Source: an uncultured Oscillospiraceae bacterium (GTDB taxonomy: Bacteria; Bacillota; Clostridia; Oscillospirales; Oscillospiraceae). From it: 24,718 nucleotides of DNA. The position numbers were made by a program, and so were the translations under genes. The stretch covers positions 1 to 24,718 of the forward strand of contig CAKTJC010000037.1 of assembly GCA_934567355.1 (NCBI GenBank), read 5' to 3'. This document shows, in pieces, positions 7,588 to 15,238 of the stretch. The notes under the pieces are model-generated. The model was not told the origin of the DNA. It saw nothing but the letters and a program-made list of their open reading frames with translations, and did no database searches. Position 1 is the stretch's first letter, and each line of letters opens with the position of its first letter.

Positions 7588-9873
7588 TCAGTCCCCGCTA
7601 CCTAAGCCGTAAGTAGGATAGCAGAAGACCAGCTCCCCCGTCATGTCATAGCTGCGGAAGCACCAATCGTCACTCACGGTTACACAGCCGTCCTGCAATT
7701 CCGGCGGCTTGCCAATCACCCGCATCACTTCCGTTTGCATATCCTCCTCCATGATGATGGACTCGAAGCGAAAACCATAAGCGCCATAGCAAATGACGTA
7801 GTTCTTGCCCGAAAATGGGTCCGTGGCGTAGTATGCGTTGTTAAAGCGGCTGTCCAGCTCCTCAAAATCCAGGTTCAGCACCACATCTCCCTCCGGTGCC
7901 ATGATGAAAATGAATTTTTCCGCCCGGTAGCCATAGGAAGCATCCGGGAAGCTGCGGGTCAGGCCGTCCGGCATCCGGTGCAGGGTCACGCCGTAATCCC
8001 GGCCATTTTCTATAAAGATGCCCGCCCCCTGATACTGCCAGTTCTTGGGAATCTTCCGGTAGAGCAGGTGTCCGTCATTTGCATAAATGGTGACTGTGTC
8101 TCCCCGCACCACCTGGAAGCCATCGGTGCAATATTCCACATCGTCATAGTCCCATTCAAATTCGCCGCCATCCTGGTCGATGATAAAGTCCCGGCTGTCC
8201 GCCTGAATCCGATAGAACCGTTCCCCCAGATTCGTCACGCTGTAGCTGCCCAGCTCCGGGTCAACCACCGGGGTCAGGTCACGGAACAGCAGGGTGGTGT
8301 TCCATCCTTCGCCATACTGGTAGATGATTCCGTTGTGGTCAACCCCCAGATATTGGTCGGATTCCAGCAGCACGTTTCCATCGGCATCCAGCACCGCATA
8401 ATGCGTCTCCCCCGTGTCGCTGGTGTAGAGTGCGGCATCCACACAGGCCATCAGGCCGCCGGATACATCCGAGGGAAAGTAAACCCGCTCGCCCCTGGTA
8501 AAGTCCGCTTCGGTCTTTACCAGATTCAGCTGCTTGTCATACAGGTCAAATTCCGTCTCCTCCTGATTCCGGGTGCCAACCAGCATGTCCCCCACGGAGA
8601 AGAAATTCACATAGCAGCAGCCGGTGGCGACGCTGCCGTCCTTGGTAACGAAGCCGCTGTACCCCTCCAAATCCGTCACCACCCAGGCATAGTCCCTGCC
8701 GTCATCATCCAGGGGAAGCCGGTAAATAGAGGTGTAGATTGGGTTCGTGACCAGCTCGCCCTTATGGGTGTAAAAGCCTTTCAGGGTGCCTACCTCATAA
8801 TCATAAATTTCACCGTCATATTCGTAATTGCTGAAATAGCTGCTGCCGTCATAGGGATAAATCTTCCCGTAGTCGCTGCGTGGCTCAAAGGTGTCATGGG
8901 CGCAGTCAAACAGGGTGTATTCTGCCGCCTGGCCGCCGTTGGGGACGTAATTGGAGTAGTCCACCGCCACGTTCTCCCCGCTGTCCGGCGCTTCGCCCTT
9001 GGCATACACGGGCACATAGCCCTCCAGCTCCAGCAGCCGCTGCCCCGCCTCGCTGACCAGCCAGTTGTACAGCACCCGTGCCGGGTCAGTCTGTGCGGCG
9101 CTCGCCGAAATACAGGCATAGTAGCCGTTGCGGAAAGGGTAGCTGCCGTCCTGCAAGCTGGCCGCGCTGGGGGTAACGCCGTCCACACTGAGAATCTTCA
9201 AGCCGGAGGCCATTTGCATATCCGCTGCATAATAATACACGGTGTAGCCAATGGCACTGGCGGAGTTATCGTAGCTCTTCACCGCCTCAATCAGCCCCGC
9301 CATCTCGCCGGGCACCATGGCGGTGGGCACCTCCATCATGGCCTTGCCCTGCATCACCAGCTTCTCCATCATCACCTGGCTGCCCGCCGTGGCGTTGCGC
9401 TGGAAGGCCTCAATGGGCGCGTCATCGCCGCCCACCTGAGCCCAGTTGGTGATGTCACCGGTGTAGATGCCCTGAAGCTGCTCGGTGGTCAGGTTATCCA
9501 CAGGGTTATCTTCGTTCACCACGAACACCAGCGCCTCGGTGGCAATCTGCTGGATTTCATATTGGCATCCAGCCGCCTCCATTTCCTGGAACACCTCGTT
9601 CTTAGGCTCCGCGGCAATCACAATGTCGCAGTACCCCTCCCGCAGGTTGCGGAAGGATTGGGTGGTGCGGTTGAACTGAATCAGCGCCCCGGCCTCCTCC
9701 CGGTCAAGCCCCAGCAGAGCGCTGGCGATGCCCGTCCCCAGGGGGATAAGAGACGTGGAGCCGTCCATCCGGGGGAAATTCTCCTGGGTAAACCGGAAGG
9801 GCTGTTCCGCGCTCGCCCCCACCGGCAGCACCAGTACCGCCAGCACCAAAAGTACACTGAGCAGACGTTTCAT
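7588..9873 (-). CDS. Secreted PstS-like substrate-binding protein fused to a WG-repeat-like domain
   Basis: Exported protein of 761 residues. The signal peptide MKRLLSVLLVLAVLVLP...ASA is cut after about residue 22 by signal peptidase I; no lipobox is present. Residues about 30-300 form a PBP-like domain of the phosphate-binding superfamily: MDGSTSLIPL, DIVIAAEPKN, VNEDNPVDNLTTEQLQGIYT and GDITNWAQVGG are its signature segments. Residues about 340-760 contain degenerate WG-type repeats (GFYTHKGELV, GFVTKDGS, YAVLDADGNVL) rich in aromatic and acidic residues. A GGAGGAG ribosome site precedes the ATG. No pst transport genes are nearby. It may bind an anion or an exposed ligand at the cell surface; the specific ligand cannot be read from the sequence. 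Confidence 0.85.
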   Translation of the reverse strand: MKRLLSVLLVLAVLVLPVGASAEQPFRFTQENFPRMDGSTSLIPLGTGIASALLGLDREEAGALIQFNRTTQSFRNLREGYCDIVIAAEPKNEVFQEMEAAGCQYEIQQIATEALVFVVNEDNPVDNLTTEQLQGIYTGDITNWAQVGGDDAPIEAFQRNATAGSQVMMEKLVMQGKAMMEVPTAMVPGEMAGLIEAVKSYDNSASAIGYTVYYYAADMQMASGLKILSVDGVTPSAASLQDGSYPFRNGYYACISASAAQTDPARVLYNWLVSEAGQRLLELEGYVPVYAKGEAPDSGENVAVDYSNYVPNGGQAAEYTLFDCAHDTFEPRSDYGKIYPYDGSSYFSNYEYDGEIYDYEVGTLKGFYTHKGELVTNPIYTSIYRLPLDDDGRDYAWVVTDLEGYSGFVTKDGSVATGCCYVNFFSVGDMLVGTRNQEETEFDLYDKQLNLVKTEADFTRGERVYFPSDVSGGLMACVDAALYTSDTGETHYAVLDADGNVLLESDQYLGVDHNGIIYQYGEGWNTTLLFRDLTPVVDPELGSYSVTNLGERFYRIQADSRDFIIDQDGGEFEWDYDDVEYCTDGFQVVRGDTVTIYANDGHLLYRKIPKNWQYQGAGIFIENGRDYGVTLHRMPDGLTRSFPDASYGYRAEKFIFIMAPEGDVVLNLDFEELDSRFNNAYYATDPFSGKNYVICYGAYGFRFESIIMEEDMQTEVMRVIGKPPELQDGCVTVSDDWCFRSYDMTGELVFCYPTYGLGSGD

Positions 9874-9985
9874 AAAATTCTCCTCCTCATATTGGATGAG
9901 GCCATTTTATCATAGAGTTTCAAAAATTTGGTAGGATTTCCCAAATCTTTATAAATATTTAAGAATAACGGCAGCGCCGCTTTCC

Positions 9986-10069
9986 AGTGACGCTACGAAC
10001 CCTATCCCAATACGTTGGTTCCCTGCCCCGCCCGGTTCGTTACCACTCAAAAACCGGTTTGCGTATGCC
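9986..10069 (+). repeat. Dispersed intergenic repeat, copy A
   Basis: This 84-base segment aligns with 14262-14343. Both begin AGTGACGCT, share TTCCCTG.CCCGCCCGGT in the middle, and end with AAACCGGTTTGCG. There is no coding potential. The copies diverge at about a quarter of positions, as expected for an old dispersed family. Confidence 0.75.
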
Positions 10070-10072
10070 CCG

Positions 10073-10303
10073 GCGCGAAGCGCCCTCGGCTCCCCCGCTG
10101 GGGAGCTGCTGAGCGAACGCGAGGCTGAGGGGGTGCAGTTGGTAAATATGGGAACACTACGATTATATGGACGACACCCCCTCAGTCAGCCCATTCGGGC
10201 TGCCAGCTTTTAATTTTGGTATGATTGCCACCGGCAATCATAATTTTGAAAGATTCGCTGCGCTCTGCAACACCCCAGCGGGGGCGCCGAGGGCACTTCG
10301 CGC
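10073..10303. repeat. Long palindromic (MITE/REP-like) intergenic element
   Basis: Outer arms at 10073-10103 and 10273-10303 are inverted copies matching at 29 of 31 positions. Inner arms around GCTGAGGGGGTG (10124-10135) and CACCCCCTCAG (10175-10185) are also inverted. Near the right side an ATGATTGCC/GGCAATCAT hairpin (about 10220) is nested. No open frame fits. Together with copy A it fills the gap between the PstS-like gene and pta; 9874-9985 holds only the PstS-like gene's AT-rich upstream region, where I could not assign a convincing promoter. Confidence 0.8.
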
Positions 10304-10313
10304 CATAGCACGG

Positions 10314-10345
10314 AAAAGCCCATGGCCGGTAAATGGTCATGGGCT
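10314..10345 (-). terminator. Intrinsic terminator after pta
   Basis: On the minus strand AGCCCATG (10345-10338), a 13-base loop and CATGGGCT (10324-10317) are followed by TTT. It begins about 24 bases past the pta stop codon. Confidence 0.8.
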
Positions 10346-10368
10346 CTTTCCAATATGAACTTACTTCA

Positions 10369-11367
10369 TCAGGCCATTGCGGCGGTGATGATGGCCATCT
10401 TGTAGACCTCGTCGGCGTTGCAGCCGCGGGAGAGGTCGTTGATGGGAGCGGCCAGGCCCTGCAGGATGGGGCCGTAGCCTTCAAAGCCGCCCAGACGCTG
10501 GGCAATCTTATAGCCGATGTTGCCGGCCTCAATGCAGGGGAAGATAAAGGTGTTGGCGTAACCGGCAACCTTGGAGCCGGGGAATTTCAGCTGGCCGACT
10601 TCGGGAGCAACGGCAGCGTCAAACTGCATCTCGCCGTCGATGGTCAGCTCGGGATCCATTTCCTTGGCAATGGCAGTGGCGTCGTGGCTGAGCTTGACGG
10701 TGCCACCCTTGCCGGAGCCGTTGGTGGAGAAGCTCAGCATGGCGACCTTGGGGTCGATGCCGAAGACCTTGGCAGTCTTGGCGGTCTCGATGGCGACCTC
10801 GGCCAGCTTCTGAGCGGCGGACAGGGTGACGTTGCCTTCCTTGTCCACGGAGTCCTCATAGCTGATGTTGATGGCGCAGTCGCCCATGGCCAGCTTCTCT
10901 TCGCCGCGCACCATGATGAAGCAGGAGGACACCAGGTGGGCGCCCTTCTTGGTCTTGACCAACTGCAGCGCGGGACGGACGGTGTCAGCGGTGGAGTAAG
11001 TAGCGCCGCCCAGCAGGCAGTCCACCTTGCCCTGCTTGACCAGCATGGTGCCGAAATAGTTGCCCTTGTGCAGCGCGGCGCGGCACTCGTCGGGGCTCAT
11101 CTTGCCCTTGCGCAGGGCGACCATGGTATCCACCATCTCGTCCATGCCTTCATAGGTCTCGGGGTCGATGATCTCAACACCCTCGATGTTGAAGCCGCCC
11201 TTTTCGGCAGCGGCCTTCACCTCGTCCACCTTGCCCAGCAGCACGGGGGTAAGGAAGCCGCCCTCCACCAGGCGGGCAGTGGCCTCCAGGATGCGGGCAT
11301 CGCTGCCCTCGGTAAAGACGATGCGGCGGGGATTTGCCTTCAGAGTTTCGATCATTTTATTGAACAT
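10369..11367 (-). CDS. pta: Phosphate acetyltransferase
   Basis: Converts acetyl-CoA and phosphate to acetyl phosphate and CoA, the first step of acetate fermentation with ATP gain. It has 332 residues, the length of the short, single-domain Pta class. Recognisable segments are RRIVFTEGSDARILEA near the N-terminus, LLGGATYSTADTVRPALQ, FPCIEAGNIGYKIAQRLGG and the C-terminal GPILQGLAAPINDLSRGC, which forms part of the active site. GGAGG lies ten bases before the ATG. The gene is monocistronic, with its own promoter and terminator. Acetate kinase, its usual partner, is not in the window. Confidence 0.97.
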   Translation of the reverse strand: MFNKMIETLKANPRRIVFTEGSDARILEATARLVEGGFLTPVLLGKVDEVKAAAEKGGFNIEGVEIIDPETYEGMDEMVDTMVALRKGKMSPDECRAALHKGNYFGTMLVKQGKVDCLLGGATYSTADTVRPALQLVKTKKGAHLVSSCFIMVRGEEKLAMGDCAINISYEDSVDKEGNVTLSAAQKLAEVAIETAKTAKVFGIDPKVAMLSFSTNGSGKGGTVKLSHDATAIAKEMDPELTIDGEMQFDAAVAPEVGQLKFPGSKVAGYANTFIFPCIEAGNIGYKIAQRLGGFEGYGPILQGLAAPINDLSRGCNADEVYKMAIITAAMA

Positions 11368-11417
11368 GGGAAATCATCCTCCATATTATCGGGGCTTGCG
11401 CCCAAATTTACACCTAA

Positions 11418-11446
11418 ATTATAGTACAGTTTTCGCCCGGGTGCAA
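11418..11446 (-). promoter_or_regulatory. Sigma-A promoter of pta
   Basis: Minus strand: -35 TTGCAC (11446-11441), a 17-base spacer, perfect -10 TATAAT (11423-11418). The leader to the ATG at 11367 is about 45 bases. Confidence 0.85.
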
Positions 11447-11551
11447 CCCCTTTTGATGAAAATAGTGGTGTTTTCCGACTCGTCCGAAAGATTACGAAAC
11501 AGGATTTCGTGCAAATTGATGAAATTTCTTTTCCAGGAGGTTTTTTTCCTA

Positions 11552-11580
11552 TTGATTTTTGTGCGTTATTGCTTTATAAT
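11552..11580 (+). promoter_or_regulatory. Sigma-A promoter of the minD-like/mgsA-like pair
   Basis: -35 TTGATT (11552-11557), a 17-base spacer and a perfect -10 TATAAT (11575-11580), followed by an AGGAAGGA ribosome site at 11593-11600. Confidence 0.8.
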
Positions 11581-11609
11581 GGAGAAAACTATAGGAAGGA
11601 ACGATTGCC

Positions 11610-12350
11610 TTGGGCGAATTGATCGCTGTTGTTTCCGGCAAGGGCGGTACGGGGAAGACCTCCGTCTGTGCCGGTCTCGCTGCCGCCCTGGCAGAGATGG
11701 GAAAGCAGGTCCTCTGTGTGGACTGCGATGTGGGTCTGCGGAACCTGGATATTTCCCTGGGCATGTCCGAATGCGGCAGCCTTTCCTTCCTGGATGTGGC
11801 GGAATACGGCTACGAGCTGGAAAATGCGCCGAAAAGCAGCATTTATCCTACGCTTTCCTTCCTTACCGCCCCCATGAACCGCAGCCCCGAGGAGATCAGC
11901 ACGGATTCCTTCATCCGGCTGTTCCGCCAGGCGCGGGAGCGCTTCGACTATATTTTCCTGGATGCCCCGGCAGGGGTGGATGCGGGCTTTCGCCTGGTCT
12001 GCGCCGCTGCCGACCGCTTCCTGCTGGTCACCGGCCCCGGTCCTGCCGCCGTGCGGGACGCCGCACGGGTGGGCGAGCTGCTGGAGCTGGCGGGCAGGCA
12101 GGATGTGCGCCTGATCGTCAACCGGGTGGATAGGAGCATGCTGAGCACTGTCCGTATGACCATCGACGATGTAATGGACACTGCCGGGCTGCCGCTGTGC
12201 GGCATCGTCATGGAGGATCCTCATGTGACCCTTGCAGCCGCCTTCGGGCTGCCGCTGCTGAAATATTCCCCCCGGTGCGAGGCCGCGAAGGACTTCCGCC
12301 GGATCGCCGCGAGACTTCAGGGGCTGCACAAGCCCATCCCCTGGCGCTGA
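11610..12350 (+). CDS. minD: MinD/ParA-family P-loop ATPase, MinD-like
   Basis: Cytoplasmic or membrane-associated ATPase of 246 residues. It has a deviant Walker A, GKGGTGKTS (signature Lys11 and Lys16), then VDCDVGLRNLD (Asp38, Asp40), and a Walker B/switch region FLDAPAGVDAGF. These are MinD-type rather than plasmid ParA features. The C-terminus (RRIAARLQGLHKPIPWR) is basic and amphipathic and could act as a membrane-targeting helix. The start is TTG at 11610, nine bases after AGGAAGGA. MinC and MinE or DivIVA genes are absent nearby. The gene is followed 35 bases later by the methylglyoxal synthase homologue, so the two are probably cotranscribed. A role in septum placement is likely from family membership, but an orphan MinD-like ATPase with another cargo is possible. 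Confidence 0.85.
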   Translation: MGELIAVVSGKGGTGKTSVCAGLAAALAEMGKQVLCVDCDVGLRNLDISLGMSECGSLSFLDVAEYGYELENAPKSSIYPTLSFLTAPMNRSPEEISTDSFIRLFRQARERFDYIFLDAPAGVDAGFRLVCAAADRFLLVTGPGPAAVRDAARVGELLELAGRQDVRLIVNRVDRSMLSTVRMTIDDVMDTAGLPLCGIVMEDPHVTLAAAFGLPLLKYSPRCEAAKDFRRIAARLQGLHKPIPWR

Positions 12351-12385
12351 CGAAGACTTACTGATAACAAAGAGGAGTGACTGCT

Positions 12386-12799
12386 GTGAATATTGCTTTC
12401 CTGGCACACGACAAGAAGAAGGAACTGATGGTTCAGTTCTGCACCGCCTATAAGAGCGTGCTGATGAAGCACAATCTCTTTGCCACCGCCACCACCGGCC
12501 GGCTGATCGCGGACAATACCGGTCTGCCCATCACCCTGCTGCTTTCCCATAAGCAGGGCGGTCACCAGCAGATCAACGCCCGCATTGCTTATAACGAAAT
12601 CGACCTGGTGCTGCTGTTCACCGACCCCAACACCACCGACCCCTGGGACGACAGCCAGATGATTGAAACCATCCGCCACTGCGACAAGCAGAATGTGCCC
12701 ATCGCCACCAACCTCGCCAGCGCCGAAATGCTCATCATGGGCTTGCAGCGGGGCGATCTGGACTGGCGCGAAATGCTGCATACCAGATCCCGTTTTTAA
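12386..12799 (+). CDS. mgsA: Methylglyoxal synthase homologue with non-canonical active site
   Basis: Protein of 137 residues with an MGS-like fold. GTG at 12386 is preferred over GTG at 12377 because it lies eight bases after GAGGAG and gives the family N-terminus NIAFLAHDKKK. Canonical MgsA converts dihydroxyacetone phosphate to methylglyoxal and phosphate. By ungapped alignment with E. coli MgsA from memory, phosphate-binding positions appear kept (Lys12, Thr34, Thr36-Thr37, Ser54), as are His8 (His19), Asp9 (Asp20) and Asp80 (Asp91). The catalytic base Asp71 is replaced by His60 (GGHQQ), His98 by Trp87 and Asp101 by Ser90. Homology is clear but the activity is not. It shares a transcript with the MinD-like gene and is followed by a terminator. 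Confidence 0.85.
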   Translation: MNIAFLAHDKKKELMVQFCTAYKSVLMKHNLFATATTGRLIADNTGLPITLLLSHKQGGHQQINARIAYNEIDLVLLFTDPNTTDPWDDSQMIETIRHCDKQNVPIATNLASAEMLIMGLQRGDLDWREMLHTRSRF

Positions 12800-12817
12800 T
12801 TTTCCAGACGCATATAG

Positions 12818-12848
12818 TCCGCCCACCCTTTGCGGCGGGCGGATTTTT
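12818..12848 (+). terminator. Intrinsic terminator after the mgsA homologue
   Basis: TCCGCCC (12818-12824) pairs with GGGCGGA (12837-12843), followed by TTTTT. It stands 18 bases past the stop and only 21 bases before hisS. Some hisS transcription may therefore depend on readthrough, or start within this short gap; no clear promoter was seen. Confidence 0.9.
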
Positions 12849-12869
12849 CAGGATAGAAAGGAATTATCT

Positions 12870-14222
12870 ATGGAAATTATCAAGCCCCGGACCCTGTCCG
12901 GCTTCATGGAGCTGCTGCCCGACAAGCAGATTCGTTTTGAAACCATGGTGGACATTCTCCGCCGCACCTACGCCTCCTACGGCTTTGCCCCCCTGGACAC
13001 CCCCGCCATCGAGGATGCCCAGATTCTGCTTGCCAAGGGCGGCGGCGAAACCGAAAAGCAGATTTACCGCTTTCAGAAAGGCGACAGTGACCTGGCGCTG
13101 CGGTTCGACCTGACGGTGCCTCTGGCAAAATATGTGGCGCTGCACTATAACGAGCTGGCATTCCCCTTCCGCCGCTACCAGATCAGCAAGGTCTACCGGG
13201 GCGAGCGGGCACAGCGGGGGCGCTTCCGTGAATTTTACCAGGCCGACATCGACATCATCGGCGACGGCAAGCTGGACATCCTCAACGAGGCGGAGATTCC
13301 CGCCATTATCTACAAGGTCTTCCGGGGCTTTGGTCTGACCCGGTTCCAGATTCGGGTGAACAACCGCAAAATTCTCAGCGGCTTCTATGCCATGCTGGGG
13401 CTGAGCCAGCAGTCCGGCGACATCATGCGCACCGTGGACAAGCTGGATAAAATCGGTGCCGACAAGGTGAAGGTCATTCTCATGGAGGACTGTGGCCTGA
13501 CCGAAGCACAGGCGGACGAAATCCTGGCCTTTATTTCCATCCGAGGCACCAACGCCCAGGTGATTCAGGCATTGGAGGGCTACACCGGGAAGGACGAGCT
13601 GTTTGACCTGGGTCTGGGCGAGCTGAAAGCCGTCACCGCCAACCTCTCCGCCTTCGGCGTGCCGGAGGAGAATTTTGCCGTTGACCTGACCATTGCCCGC
13701 GGCCTGGACTACTACACCGGCACGGTGTACGAAACCACGTTGCTTGACCACCCGGAGATTGGCTCCGTCTGCTCCGGTGGCCGGTATGACAATCTGGCAG
13801 GCTACTATATTGAAAAGAGCCTGCCCGGCGTGGGCATTTCCATCGGCCTGACCCGCCTGTTCTATGTGCTGGACGAGCAGGGGCTGCTCAATCCCCAGCT
13901 GCCCAGCGCTCCTGCCGATGCCCTGGTGCTGCCCATGACCGAGAGCGTCACCCCGGCCATTGCTCTGGCGGAGACACTGCGCAGCGCCGGTCTGCGGGTG
14001 CAGCTGTACGGCGAGCAGAAGAAGTTCAAGCAAAAGATGGCCTACGCCAACAAGCTGGGCGTTCCCTTCGCGGTGCTGCTGGGCGAAGATGAGATTGCCG
14101 AGGGCAAGTGCTCCGTGAAGAATATGGTCACCGGTGAGCAGCAGAAGCTCACGCCGGAGGAGGCCGCAAGCTATATCAAAAACGCCGTCAGCGTCAGCTG
14201 CCCGGTGATTCTGGAAAAATAA
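12870..14222 (+). CDS. hisS: Histidyl-tRNA synthetase
   Basis: Class II aminoacyl-tRNA synthetase of 450 residues that charges tRNA-His. The catalytic core includes motif 2, RYQISKVYRGERAQRGRFRE (102-121), the histidine-specific IARGLDYYTG (275-284, with Arg277) and CSGGRYDNL (301-309). Motif 3 lies in GVGISIGLTRL (320-330). A full anticodon-binding domain follows (about 348-440, starting ALVLPMTESV). Presence of that domain and the intact His motifs argues for a true HisRS over the HisZ regulatory paralogue. The ATG at 12870 follows AAAGGA. A longer frame that runs back into the mgsA homologue is an artefact. Confidence 0.95.
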   Translation: MEIIKPRTLSGFMELLPDKQIRFETMVDILRRTYASYGFAPLDTPAIEDAQILLAKGGGETEKQIYRFQKGDSDLALRFDLTVPLAKYVALHYNELAFPFRRYQISKVYRGERAQRGRFREFYQADIDIIGDGKLDILNEAEIPAIIYKVFRGFGLTRFQIRVNNRKILSGFYAMLGLSQQSGDIMRTVDKLDKIGADKVKVILMEDCGLTEAQADEILAFISIRGTNAQVIQALEGYTGKDELFDLGLGELKAVTANLSAFGVPEENFAVDLTIARGLDYYTGTVYETTLLDHPEIGSVCSGGRYDNLAGYYIEKSLPGVGISIGLTRLFYVLDEQGLLNPQLPSAPADALVLPMTESVTPAIALAETLRSAGLRVQLYGEQKKFKQKMAYANKLGVPFAVLLGEDEIAEGKCSVKNMVTGEQQKLTPEEAASYIKNAVSVSCPVILEK

Positions 14223-14228
14223 ACCAGC

Positions 14229-14261
14229 GGGGGCATCTTTTTGATAAGGTGCCCCCTTTTT
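14229..14261 (+). terminator. Intrinsic terminator after hisS
   Basis: GGGGGCA (14229-14235) pairs with TGCCCCC (14250-14256), followed by TTTTT. Repeat copy B begins directly after it. Confidence 0.9.
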
Positions 14262-14343
14262 AGTGACGCTGCGGACTCTGTACGGATACGGCAGTTCCCT
14301 GACCCGCCCGGTAACGTACCACCGAAACCGGTTTGCGCGCGCC
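14262..14343 (+). repeat. Dispersed intergenic repeat, copy B
   Basis: An 82-base segment homologous to 9986-10069. It lies between the hisS terminator and the nested inverted-repeat element. No coding potential. Confidence 0.75.
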
Positions 14344-14345
14344 AA

Positions 14346-14597
14346 CCGTAGGGGCGGATACCAGCCGCCCGCAACATAAGGATTCCAGCAGGCACCCGGT
14401 TGAATGGTAAAAACCGGAACATATGCTTCTCACCCAACTGCATTCCCTGACCAAGCGTTCGCCGCCCCTCATCAGTCTCGCCGACGCTCGACAGCTTCCC
14501 CCCGGGGGAAGCCAAGGGGTGTAAACTTTACGCTTTCACCATTCAACGCACCGCTCTATTCCAGAAGCGGGCGGGCGGCTGGTATCCGCCCCTACGG
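14346..14597. repeat. Nested inverted-repeat element with perfect 27-bp arms
   Basis: Arms at 14346-14372 and 14571-14597 are perfect inverted copies. Each arm is itself a hairpin (GGCGG...CCGCC). Inside, TTGAATGGT (14400-14408) and ACCATTCAA (14538-14546) form a second inverted pair. A third segment at about 14466-14518 (CATCAGTC..., then a CTTCCCCCCGGGGGAAG palindrome) resembles the 10073-10303 element. There is no plausible gene in 14223-14683; the remainder, 14598-14683, holds the ECF gene's leader. Confidence 0.85.
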
Positions 14598-14683
14598 ATG
14601 GTGTGCAAACAATATGGCTGCCCCTGTAACCAAACAAGTCAAAAATCCCACTATCATAGTGAGGGAACATCGGAGGTTCCAAC

Positions 14684-15238
14684 ATGAGAGATGATGAAAT
14701 CATCGGCCTCTATTTCAGCCGGGACGAGGATGCCATCCGGCAGACCGAGCTTGCCTACGGCGGCAGGCTGTATAACCTCTCCTACCGCATTCTGTGGAGC
14801 CGGGAGGACGCCGAGGAAAGCGTCAGCGATACCTACATGAAGGCGTGGGAGAACATCCCACCCACGCGCCCCACATTTTTCTATGCCTATCTGGCAAAGA
14901 TCTGCCGCTTCCTTTCCATGGGGAAGCTGGACTGGAACAATGCCGCCAAGCGCAAAGCAGAGATGGTGGAGCTCTCCGCCGAGATGGAGACCTGCATTCC
15001 GGACGTGTCCCGGGAGATGCAGGTGCAGTCCCAGGAGCTGGGCGCGCTCATAAACGAATTTCTGGGCACCCTCAGCGACGAAAACCGCAGAATTTTCATG
15101 CGCCGCTACTGGCATGGCGAGAGCATCGGCGAGATTGCCCAGCGGTTCCACCTGGGGGAGAGCAACGTCAAGACCAAGCTGATGCGCACCCGCAATGCCC
15201 TGCGGATATTCCTGGAAAAGGAGGGAATCAAGCCGTGA
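14684..15238 (+). CDS. ECF-type RNA polymerase sigma factor (sigma-70 family)
   Basis: Cytoplasmic sigma factor of 184 residues. Region 2 (about 8-80) includes AYGGRLYNLSYRIL and SREDAEESVSDTYMKAWENI, the typical -10-recognition helix pattern. Region 4 (about 125-178) includes LSDENRRIFMRRYWHGESIGEIAQRF and a helix-turn-helix at SNVKTKLMRTRNAL. GGAGG lies eight bases before the ATG. Its stop overlaps the start of the next gene as GTGA, the usual sign of a sigma/anti-sigma pair. The regulon cannot be inferred. TGTAACC at 14625-14631 resembles an ECF -35, but no matching -10 was convincing. Confidence 0.93.
   Translation: MRDDEIIGLYFSRDEDAIRQTELAYGGRLYNLSYRILWSREDAEESVSDTYMKAWENIPPTRPTFFYAYLAKICRFLSMGKLDWNNAAKRKAEMVELSAEMETCIPDVSREMQVQSQELGALINEFLGTLSDENRRIFMRRYWHGESIGEIAQRFHLGESNVKTKLMRTRNALRIFLEKEGIKP

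Noticed and set aside
7735..9915. Long plus-strand frame opposite the PstS-like gene
   Set aside because: Antisense shadow: it extends past the real gene's start codon, has no recognisable domain and no start signal.
12663..12869. N-terminal extension of hisS overlapping the mgsA homologue
   Set aside because: It runs through the upstream gene in another frame and through a terminator; the ATG at 12870 has a ribosome site and the family N-terminus.
14625..14655. ECF-type promoter (TGTAACC as -35) before the sigma gene
   Set aside because: No -10 of the expected type at proper spacing; left as a comment only.
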